64,000 nucleotides of DNA. Origin: Notospermus geniculatus (lineage: Eukaryota > Nemertea > Pilidiophora > Heteronemertea > Lineidae). The translations under genes were made by a program, and so were the position numbers. The DNA lies in assembly GCA_002633025.1 (NCBI GenBank), contig NMRB01000141.1, forward strand, positions 330,868 through 394,867. The letters run 5' to 3'. The notes under the pieces were generated by a model, which saw nothing but the letters and a program-made list of their open reading frames with translations, did not search any database and had not been told where the DNA came from. Shown here piece after piece: positions 38,701-50,700 of this stretch (positions are counted from its first letter, which is position 1; every line of letters starts with the position of its first letter).

Positions 38701-41700
38701 ACAGCCCATGTTTCCACGGTGCAAATCTGACAGCCCGTGTTTCCACGGTGCCACTCTGACAGCCCATGATTCGACTGTGCCACTCTGACAGCCCATGTTT
38801 CCACAGTGGCACTCTGACAGCCCATGTTTCCATGGTGCCACTCTGACAGCCCATGTTNCCATGTTTCCACTTCACCAACAGCCCATGGTTTGACTCTGCC
38901 ACTCTGACAGCCCGTGTTACCAATGTGCCACTCTGACAGCCCATGTTTCTGCACTGCCACCCTGACAGCCCATGTTCCCACTTCACCAACAGCCCATGGT
39001 TCGACTGCACCACTCTGACAGCCCGTGTTACTACTACACAATACCAACAGCCCATGGTATCAAATGCTGCAGATGAAAAAGTCACAGAGTTGTCCCAAGA
39101 GTAAGATCAAATAAAAGAGAAGTGGAACTCAAATATCCATTTTGTGATGATGCATCCCAACTACTTCTGCCGACTCCCAGTAGAATAACATACACCAGAA
39201 ACTCCATTTGCAGGCCGCTCTGCTGATAGGACACCTCTCTATTAAGGACAATGAATTCCGGCCCCAAATTGCACATTTCTATTCATCTGACCCCTGTAAT
39301 CAGGACGCCTGTCTATTCGGGACAGCGTTGGTCAATCACGAGGGCGTCCGCAATAGAGAGGTTTCACTGTATTTTCATTCTCACCAGCCAATCAATAAAA
39401 ACTACTGATGTATTTTGCTAATCTACAGGCATCTTTTTTTTGAATCAATGTGTTTGAAAGAGGCATTCATTTAGCTCCTGTCATAGGCTCATTTCAGCTG
39501 TCTTGTCCTTTTGGTCGTTATCTGTTGTCTGCTCTTCACGACCTGTGGGAAAACTGCTTGACTCTGCTGTACACAGTTTTGTTTTAACCCTTTAGCTATA
39601 GCTGTGAGCAGACGATATCTTCAGTGAGATATTTTTCGAAATTGACCTGTTCTGTGGAAAACTATTCGAACAAAAGTTCGTCCTTTCGGACGTCCAACAG
39701 CAGCCGCAGATCCAGAAGGGGTGCCCCGGGCTTCGCCTCCCCTTTCGGTCAACAAATCTGTAAAATCGACCGCGAAATTCCGAAATTTGGAACAAATCAT
39801 TGAAATTCACGGAAGATTTCAATGTTTCTACCACAGGGCGCCCCCTCGTTTCCCAAATCCTGGATCCGCCCCTGAATGGATGGCTGTACCATGGTCAAAG
39901 TAATAACCAGTGGATGTTTGGAGCCTTGAGTCAGTGACCAGTATATGTGGACATTTCTTATCAAAACAACCTGCCAAGGTCCACTGATGTTGGCGTCCAT
40001 GGAGATTATTATAATATTTGACTGCCTATGAATATTTGAAACTGTACGATTGATTTGCTCGCCACGACATATCAATATCGCCAGTTTATTACTGCATAAA
40101 TGAGTTCTATTTATAGATCTTCGTCTATTGACCAAAGGTTTTTAATGGGAGTGCATTCTCTGGTTGTCATTATCATAAACAACAGCATTTCTAATAACAG
40201 GTGTTCGGTGTACGGTTGTTTTGTCCAGGAAGGCCTATGTCTGACGATGACAGCAGTGCCGTGGGCTGCCCTAGTCTGTAACCTGATTATCACTTTGGTA
40301 TTGAACTGAACAAAACTGACAAGCCTTTGAATTACTCGTATGCTGGTGGCTACTAACATGATCTCTGTTTGTGGGTGTGTGCATACTTGCGGCGTGGTCT
40401 GTAGATTTCACTGGGATGATGTCGCTTCTGATGTTAAGGTGCTCAGCCTCGCAGCGAGACGCGATGCGGTTGGAAAACATTGAGAAAGTATAGGTGGGGG
40501 TGAAACCCACATCGTGGTGCAAGTGTACACCTATGTTACTCAGGTCACCTGTGGCAACGACTTGCGTGGGAACTCTCGCAGTTGCACCAATTTTGTTACG
40601 TTTTGTATGGTGTTCTTTAAGCGTAGTGGACTGATGCGGTGCACTCCAGGTTTTGCAACCCTCACTGCAGCTGAAGGGGTGAATGTCGTCCACTCTGAGT
40701 CCTAACCCCTTCACACCTAAAGCCTAATCCTAACCCTAACCCCTGACCCTTACAGGCAGCCATTACCCTAGATATTGGGTACCCTGTTCCATAGGATTAG
40801 ACAGCATTTACACCTTTTACCTCACTGGACTCCCGCTCACGCTCATCACCCTGATCATCGATTGCCCAGTAGTGTGGCTGGCGGCGTATCGTAAAAAACT
40901 CAACTGGGTCATCGCAAGCTGACTGAAAAAACGTGCCTGGCAGTATCTTGCTATACAAACATAGATCTTCACAAATTGATTTTATAGTGGGAGAGTGTAC
41001 TGTAAGGAAGATTAATACACTATATATGACAGCAAATTCCCAAGATGCCAACTGTGGACCAGATCCATAATGGATCTGGGCCATCACAGACGAGTTTACT
41101 AGTATTTCCCGTGGTGTTTTGAGGGACGCAATTGTGCACTGATCAGTTATTAGCAAAAAAGTATAAGCAAGCCTTGCGTATTTGTTTCTTTTGGGGTTAA
41201 GGCGCCAATCGTGAGTTTTTTTGCACAAGTTACTCTCTATGGGCGACTCGCTCATTGAAAACTATGGGCAGTCAGGGTTTCTGCCAGAAATGTTTTGGAG
41301 GGTACTAATTTCTTCAAAATCAACAAAAACCCCATGAAATTAAAGAAAATGGCCCTTTTCTGTTCCTTTGAGGGTAGTATAGTACCCTCTGGTGGAAACA
41401 CTGCCGGTCGTTTGTGTCACTGGTCAAGGCATACCGTAAGTCACATGGAAACCAACAAATGGTGAATTGCCCATTGAGAGCCGACTTGCACGCACTTGAG
41501 AAACGAGGCAGAGCACCTTAGGCTCGCAGGTTATTTGGTGGAGTAGGGCAGGCTTCGGTTGTAAATAAGGTGACGTCGGGTCGCTGGAGTTCACCCAAGG
41601 TCAATCAATAAACGAATCAATTGACTTCGTACACGGCGCTCTGATGCGCTGTGAAAGGATGTAGTCTGAGCCGCGATAATCGCTGGTGTATTCCAGCATC

Positions 41701-44700
41701 TGTCAAGATGGCCAGCGCTGCGTTTAAGAAATAATCGAAAAACCATTTGCCTGTGTTGATGTTTAGAACATTGAAAAGTATTGGTGTAAAAGGTGCAAAA
41801 ATGTCGTCTAATCCTATGGAATGGAACTGGGTACCCTGTATCTTGGGTAACGGCTGCCTGTAAGGGTCAGGGGTTAGGGTTAGGGTTAGGATTAGGATTA
41901 GGCTTTAGGGGTCAGGGGTAGGAGGCCAGGTATCAAGTGTTGTGGGATAGACAATTCTCGAATTCTTAGATCTGCGCACTTCCGCCGAAATCACAAACAC
42001 AACCTCGGTCTGAAACTGAGGCCACGCTTATTTTATTTGTTGGATTACGGACCCTCCTACCCTAAAAAATCAGAAAGTGAAAAAAAATTTTTTTTCCGAC
42101 CTACCACTTTCGGCAGTCTTTTTTTTCCTCGCCAGCCCCAGAAAACACGAAAACAAATTTTTTTCCGCGCCGATCGTAAAATTCAGTTGAAAAATTCTGC
42201 AATTCCACATAGTTGCCCCATCCCATCGCTCCCAGCATGCCTTGTGCAGGAACGTGAACAGCCAAGACGGCTGATGGGGAAGATTTTTACCTTTGAGTGA
42301 CGGTGAAGCAGGCAGCGAATAAGGCCACGCTTATTTTATTTGTTGGATTACGGACCCTCCGACCCTAAAAAATCAGAAAGTGAAAAAAAAATTTTTTCAC
42401 GACCTACCACTTTCGGCAGTCTTTTTTTTCCTCGCCAGCCCCAGAAAACACGAAAACAATTTTTTTTCCGCGCCGGTCGTAAAATTTAGTTGAAAAATAC
42501 TGCAATTCCACATAGTTGCCCCATCCCATCGCTCCCAGCATGCCTTGTGCAGGAACGTGAACAGCCAAAACGGCTGATGGGGAAGATTTTTACCTTTGAG
42601 TGACGGTGAAGCAGGCAGCGAATAACAGGGATGACTTTTTTATTTTTATTTTTTTTTCTCCCTACCGTACTTGCATTCTATGGTAAAAATCCGTAATCCA
42701 ACAAATAAAATAAGCGTGGCCTAACAAGGAAGACTTTTTTATTTTTTATTTTTTTTCTCCCTACCGTACTTGCATTCTATGGTAAAAATCCGTAATCCAA
42801 CAAATAAAATAAGCGTGGCCTGAATGACGTGACGCAGAGAACCCCACGACAGTGACTTCGATGACGTTGCATCAGAGTCGACCATTATACAAATAGTGGA
42901 TGGTAGGGAGTCCAATATGGATTTTTGTTGGATGAAGAAAAGTTATAACGGACGAGGCGAAGCTGAGTCCGTTATAACTTTTCTTCATCCAACAAAAATC
43001 CATATTGGATGACCTGCCATCCACTCTTTGCTATATTATACAATCAAATGTTCTTGCCGATACGAGGTTTTAGGATCCGATACGAGGATTGAGGATCCGA
43101 TACGATGTGACATCCTGTGATCACATGATGCAATCTGCTGCACATGATTGGCCAAGAACATTTGAGTGCATAATATAGACAATTGTGGGCAAATGAATGT
43201 ACAGCAGGAGGAAACCAGAGTGCCCGGAGAAAGTCTGTGCTGTCAGAGGGTTGCCTTCTCCACTACTGCATGTAGAGCGGGTCCCATTGGGGTCGCACTC
43301 AGAACGTCAACAGTCACAGGTACTGATATTTCCACTGCTCCACTCAGAAAGCCCTGCAGTCCTGTCCAGTGAGTAGTGCTACACTCAAATGGGTTATTAT
43401 CATGTGGCTGTCACTGGCAAGTGCCTTGCATTAGGCAGAAATATATAAATTTAGCTCAGCAATACGTAATGATACACCAGAATACCCATGCAGCTAAAAC
43501 CTCGTAGCCATCAATAGCATCTGCGGTACAAAACCAAAGATGACGTCTTCATATTGTATGTACTCCAAGACTCGCCGCAAAGCATTTAGGATTCCATTAT
43601 TGTGTTTTATCAGAGTCTTCCTGCAACCTTTGAGGAATGACCCCTGGCATTTCGGCGCGGAGTGCCTCGATTTTCAACGCGGATGAATTTCTTATAATCT
43701 GTCTTGTTCATTGTAATCGTCTTAGCGAGATATTTCATTGAACTGATTCTTCGCATTGAGATAAATCATATACTACCAATGTTGCTAAGGGCAGAAATTT
43801 AACCCTTCCATGTCTGTTTGTGCCGGTCAGGCTGCATAGACAGTTTGGGCATGCAAACCTTGGGTGCCATGGCACAATTCTAAATTATCAAATCGAGAAC
43901 GGAAAATGCCAAATACAGTGTTATTAGCTGTATAGAGGTTCTTCACTGACGTCACAACGGTCACATGACTGCAAAGAATCGGCCATGTTGGCCGCCAAAT
44001 GGCCAGCGATGATGTCAAAACTGTCACGTCATGACATTTTGACGTCACGATCTGTGTGTTGATGCTGTGTTCATGCCGTGATGTTGCTTGACATTTTGAC
44101 AGCCAATATGACGGCATCGTGTCGTCATGGAAATGTGATGTCACGTGAAAACCTCTGTTGACAGCATTGGGTGAATTAATTTATTGCAGGAGGAAACCAG
44201 AGTGCCTGACATAGAAATCTGTGCTGTCAGAGAGAGTTGCTCTCTCTATCCGGTGGAGAATGGGCCTGACAGGGTGTTGAACCCGGAACCTCAGTGGTGA
44301 GAGACGCTGATGTTTCCACTGCACCACTCTGACAGCCACAGTTTGCAATTTCTTTCAGGCGCGGATCCAGAGGGGGGGTTTTGCGGGTCGTGACCCCCCT
44401 GCTGTCCACCCCCCATTGGTGCGTGCATCTTTGGCGCCAGCCTGCAACAACCCCCTACGTCGGCCCTGACCCCCGGCCCTCTGCCAAAAATCCTCGATCT
44501 GCGCATGTTCTTTCCGATGATTCTGAGTACAGATCTGACCAAAAAATGTGGAAATCTTGCTTATCATTTTGCTGCGAAATTGCCCCCTGGTTTAGAAAAT
44601 TTATCGTTTATCGTTTCAGTTCGTGTTGATGTTCGAGGTGTTCATCCCCCTGGTGCTCTTTTTCATCCTCGTAGCTATCAGAACAAAACAGCCGGCAAAA

Positions 44701-47700
44701 CCGATGCACGCCAGGAATTTCCACGCCATGCCGCTACCGTCATCCGGCATGATTGCAATCATGCAGGTGTTCTGCGATGGAGGTTATCATGATGATGACG
44801 GCTTTGCAGAATTTCCTAATTCAAGGTAGGCATAATGGTATTTTACGGCAGCATCCACTCTAAATATCATAAATAAATAAAAATAAAAAAATAATTCAAG
44901 GTACCATAATATTTCATTGTTAATAGTCTCTTTTTAGGCCTCCAGTCCATAGTCCTCAGAAATTGCTTGGGGGTCATAAGATGGGAGGAGCTCTGAGGTG
45001 TACACGGGGGAGCCCTTCTTAGATTTGAATACGTAGAGTAAGATCTTGAATTGGATTCTCGTTTTATGCCTTATTATGATTTTTTTAGCGTCCATAGCGT
45101 CCTGACGTTAGCGAAAAATGTCGCCAAACGAAATAATTTCTTCAACCCTGGATTTGAGCCGGAAGATATGGACCGGATACCGGGGATGTACCGGGAGCTG
45201 ATTGATGATCCGATTATGATACATGACGCATTTATCAACGCCAAGAGTAAGTAACGTTGGTGTGAACGTTTTGTGAAGGAAGTAGAGTTCGTTTAGATGT
45301 GTAAACCTTCATCCGGAAGAAATCAGGGCCCAGTTTCACAAAGAATCTTAAGTCTAAAGTTTGACTTAAGTCATCATGTGACCAGGTTTCAGCAAATCAG
45401 ATGACTTCATTTCAGACTTAAGTTCTTTCTTAGACTTAAGATTCTTTGTGCAACCGGCCCCAGGTCCTCTTAGCATCGCTCCTGAGCTTGCACAAACGTA
45501 GCAAACTGACAGTATGTAAGTCCGTGGTGCGAGCTAAAGGGCAATGCTAAGAGGGCCTGATTTCTTCAGGATGGTAGACTTCAGGATCAATAGACCGTTC
45601 TCAAATTGACGTAAACGACAAAGATCTGCACACTTCCGCAGAAATCTCAACCACAACCTCGATCTGAAGCTGAATGACGTGACAGTGACTTTGAAGACGT
45701 TGTGTCAGAGTCGACCATTGCTGAATCATGGACTGCGTCACATCACCCGGTTTCAGATCGAGGTTGCGGTTGCGATTTCGGCGGAAGAGCGCAGATCTGC
45801 TAATTCGAGAATCAACTATAGCACTCTTGATGCTGGAGGGCACTGCAGTGATCAAAATCTCAAAGACCCTGAATACAAGGAGGAGTTGCCCTCTAGGGAC
45901 CAGATTGGAACAACTGTTGTGGACCGTCTGAGGCATTTCAGCCATCTTCCGCACTGACCTGCTTTTATATAGCACTGTCTGTTCCTCAATCGAGTGCTCT
46001 GCCACCGAGTTATAAGGAGAGTGGTAACCATCCTCCAACAGCGGAGGCTCTGTCTTCATCCACTCACGTGTGTGTGCATAGATGAAGAGGAGTGAAGTAA
46101 AAAACCTGCTGTTTGAAGATGAATCGTGTCCCATTAGCTCAACCAGTGGAAAGTGCTTGTTGATTCATCACCATGGCAACCACGGATAGATTATTGAAAT
46201 ATTTCGTCCGTTCGTCTTGCAGATTTTTCCTTTGGCTCAGTAATAGCCAATCAGAAATCGTTCCTCGACTTCATGGTGCAAAACTTGTCGATGCCGGCAG
46301 AGGAGGCGAAATCTCTTTTGGACGTTACGGTCAACTTTAAGGAGGTCTACCGGATCCTGTTTGGTGCTGAAGCAGTTGATGACAAAGAACGATTAACTTA
46401 TTTACATCGCAAAAAACGTGACATCGGCGACGACATGCCGTCGCATATTTTTGACAAAATTCCTCACAAAGTGGCAAACTTTTTGAATAGATACAGTACG
46501 GGTTCTGGGTCATTACCTCACATGGCGGCCGACGGGGACAGTTCGGATAAAACCATGAATAATTTGTTGGCGAAACACTTCAGAGATTTTAAACGAGGGT
46601 TGTTGTATTCTGCTTTGGCGTCTCCGAGTGCACTACGTGGTATGAATCGCCACCAGGTGGCGGGCCTAGTGGAACTACTCCTTGGTCTGAAGAGTCCAGG
46701 TGATGCTGATGTTGACGAAGTTGCAATTGTGGAGGTTTTGAAGGTAAGTCAGCAGTTTAGCCATTTCAGAAATTATCCCGTTCTGTCTGAGATACGGAAT
46801 GGCTGAAATTCTCCTTTTCATTTTCAGCATATTTTCTTCTCGTCATCCAACCTACACAAGCTTGCCTGTGATAAAGATGAACTGTCCCGTCTTCTGAAGC
46901 CAAAGAACGAATCATCACGTGCCACTTTAGTGAGTATCTCATGCCACTTTGGTGAGTGCCACTTGCCACTTTGGTGAGTAGCTCATGCCACTTTGTGAGT
47001 ATCTCATGCCACTTTGGTGAGTATCTCATGACACTTTGGTGAGTATCTGATGCCACTTTGGTGAGTATCTCATACCACTTTAGTGAGTATCTCATACCAC
47101 TTTAGTGAGCATCTCATGCCACTTTGGTGAACATCTTTCTTGGCGGTAAAATGACCAATTTAGGCAACATTTGGTGTCCCCGATAAAGAGGTTTCCTCAG
47201 CTGAAGTGTCCCCTGTAACTGAGGATTGACTCTCTCTTTCAGAATGAGACAGAGGACTTCCTCTGCCAAATGAACAAGACCCAGTTTGATGCCCTTTCAC
47301 GGGAACTCAACGAAGTCGTTGCAGCAAATGACGTCATTCAGTTGGTAAGTTTGCAGGTCAAATCAGGAACTGGTATCAGGCACGGATCCAGGGGAGGGGC
47401 ACAGGCCCCCCCTTTGACCAACAAATCTGTAAAATCGACCGTGAAATTCTAGAATTTGGAGCAAATCATTGAAATTCGCCGCAGATTTCAATGTTCCTGG
47501 CACAGGGCGCCCCCTCTTTTCCCAAATCCTGGACCCGCCCCTGGGTATTATGTGCAAGTTAACGACCTTAGTGATGACTCAGTGAACAAACTCTACTTAG
47601 ATTTTGGACGTTGTCTGTTTTCAGCTGAACATGGGTGCAGCAAACATTACCAAGGCTAGGAAGCGATTCCAGGAATTCTCCGATAATGTAAGTAACGATC

Positions 47701-50700
47701 TGTCATTATTTAAGTCATGCCTCGCTGAAATCGGTTCAATTGCTTCCTTGCACCACATGCCTGCAGATCCTACCGGTAACTTCACTGCCAGGCCAGGCTT
47801 TCCCTTTTCTCCAGGCACACGTTCATTATTATGTCTGTCCACAGTGTACTCCAGAAAAAACTGCAGTGCAAACTTCCCAAACTAACTTGTGATACAAATC
47901 TTTCATGATGAAACTTTTTGTGATTTGATTTTAGGTGAATACGTTTGTCTCATTCGAGAAAACTCTGATGGAGTTGAGCGAGTTGGCGAAACGCCTGCCC
48001 CAAGATGGCTGCCATTCTGACGATGAACCAGTCGTCAACCAGACAGTGCCTCTCCCAACGGAGGAATCAAATACTACCGGAACGGGTACATCAACGCCAC
48101 CTCCTGGCACCTCGGTAAGTTGGTTTTCGCTCAGGTTTTATACTTGTGAATATTCGGTCATTTTGCTTATGACCGTTGTTCATGAGTACAGTATTCTTAC
48201 ATATTCTCAGAAGAAATTCACACCCCATCATCATCCATGATAACGTGAGACCATGGCTTACGTCTGTGACATCAAATTTTGTGACGTTTGAGGCCCGCTA
48301 ACTCGTGGTGCCATCTAATAGCAGTAAAGTCTCCCATCGTGGTTCACCAGAATCTGGACAGATATGTGGTGGTCTTTATTGTTGATATCAACCTTGACCT
48401 ATTAACCTTTCAATCTTGACCTATTAACCTTGACCTATTGACCTGTTAACCTTGACCTATTGACCTATTAACCTTGACCTATTAACCTGTTAACCTTGAC
48501 CTATTTGACCTTCCAGCATCACAAAGACCTAGGGAAGTACACCGGTCTTCTAAAGATTTGGATGGCTATGCAGCGCACGGTCTGCGGGAGGCAGACGATA
48601 TCTCAGGAGAAATACCAAGAGTATCAGGAGACCATGGATTTAGGTGCGTATCAATTTCATCTTCTGTTGAAAATACAAAATTTAATGCCGATTTTGATGA
48701 AGGGGTCTCATGTATTTTTTTCTTTCCAGGTAAACTTGGTCTCAACAAAAACATTGGGATCCTTGTCCATGTTTTGTACAGCAACCCAAAGGTTCTCTAC
48801 GCACCGAATAACACTAACGCCGACAAGATCATTCGACAGGCCAACGAAACGTTTGCACTTTTGGACAAAGTGTCGGAATATGCAAGAAAATGGTTGAATA
48901 TATCTTCTGAATTGCGTGAATATCTGATGAAGAATTCAACGATGGAGAACTTGGAGAAACTTCAAGAGGTGAGTTTCAGTTGTGGATTAGAAGAGCATTG
49001 TACCGTTTAGACCCAAATTGTCATATTGATCCTCATATGACGCATTCGTCACTATTTTCTGTAAATATTTTCCAGATGCAACTAGAAATGAATGAGATGA
49101 ATGTGTCGCAAGCCCTCGATAACCTCGACAGGTCAACAAAGAAGGGAGGCCACAGGGGGAAACAGGTATGTTGGTTAGAATTGAAAGTCATGGTTGAGGA
49201 AACTGAGAGTTGTGATCTTGGAAATTGAGAGTGTGATCTTGGAAACTGAGAGTCATGGGCTTGGAAATTGAGAGTCATGATCTTGAAATTGAGAGTTGTG
49301 ATCATCTTGAAAATTGAGAGTCAGTGTGTCGGAAATTGAGAGTCATGGTGTTGGAAATTGGGACTCATGATCTTGGAAATTGAGAGTCATAGTGTTGGAA
49401 ATTGAGAGTCATGGTCTTGGAAATTGAGAGTCATAGGGCCATATGCACCAAATGAAGATTATCTTGAACTCAGGTTGAGCCACAACTTTTCAATTGTTCA
49501 GGTTTGCCAGGGCATGATGTGACAATGGAAAAGTTGTGGCTTAACCTGAGTTCCAGATAATCTTCGCTTGGTGCATACAGCCCATAGTGTTGGAAATTGA
49601 GAGTCATGATCTTGGAAATTGAGTGTCATGATCTAGAAATTGATAGTTGTGATCTTGGAAATTGAGAATCATGGTATTGATAGTTTTCTGAATGATTTGA
49701 TGAAATTGGTGAATGTTGACAAAGCCAGAGATAAAAGGCAGACGCATCAGCAGACTATAACAAACTGTAAACATTGTAGACTTGGTCAAGGATCAATTGC
49801 AACTTGATTCTAGACATTGATTGCCGACATCTGTGCACAAGAGGTGGGCGGTGTACTTTCTGTTTGTTACTGTCATTGTAAGGGCCTAGTCGAGTCGACG
49901 CACCCTGATAAATGAATGGCGGTATTGATCTGTCCAGTGTGTGTATAATCGTGTGTGGAACACCTGGCAGCTGGCGTCCCGATCGATACGGCCCAATTGG
50001 AAAATTAATGATAGTTTCAACCTAGCGTATCATGTGATCTGACCGTGGCTGTTTATAATCGTTAATGCATCACTGGGCGGGGCTGTCAGAGTGGTGCAGT
50101 GGAACATCAGCACCTGACACCTCTGAGGTTGCGGGTTTGATCCCCGATCGGTCCAACTCTTCATGTGATAGAGAGGGCGACTCTTTGACGGCTCAGGTTT
50201 TCCCTGGGTACTTCAATTCCTCCTGCTGTTCAATATTAAATTTGCCCAATAGACGATTCTTGAATTCGCAGATCTGCGCACTTCTGCCGAAATCTTAACC
50301 AGAACCTCGATCTGAAACCGGCTGACGTGATGCTATCCATGATTCAGCAATGGTCGAGTCTGATGCAACGTCTTCGACATCACTGTCGTGGGGTTGTCTG
50401 CGTTACGTCATTCAGTTTCAGAGCGAGGTTGTGGTTGAGATTTTGGCAGAAGTGGGCAGATCTTTGTCGTTTACGTCAATTTGAGAACGGTCTATATTGT
50501 CTTCAGAACTAGTAATGCCATATTTGGCCTGCAACTCTCAATCCAGTTTACTTAATTCTAGTCGGGACAAATTTTACTCCACTTTGTTACTTTCAATTTG
50601 TCCTGTGTCCCTTTCAGATCAACGACAACCTCCCCTTTAACCTCAATCTCCACAAAAACATAAAAATCATCAAGACATTCCTGAACCTGACCATCCCAGA

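Noticed and set aside
38432-39085. Minus-strand frames of 126-217 codons and a CRISPR-like array
   Set aside because: The frames follow the 29-bp minisatellite. There are no unique spacers of constant length, and the genome is eukaryotic.
40720-41900. Telomeric repeats suggesting a chromosome end
   Set aside because: Runs are only two to three units, lie inside a dispersed repeat, and occur in both orientations in the middle of the sequence.
46766-47095. 109-codon minus-strand frame with repeated [10 protein letters not shown]
   Set aside because: A translation of the 22-bp splice-donor minisatellite.
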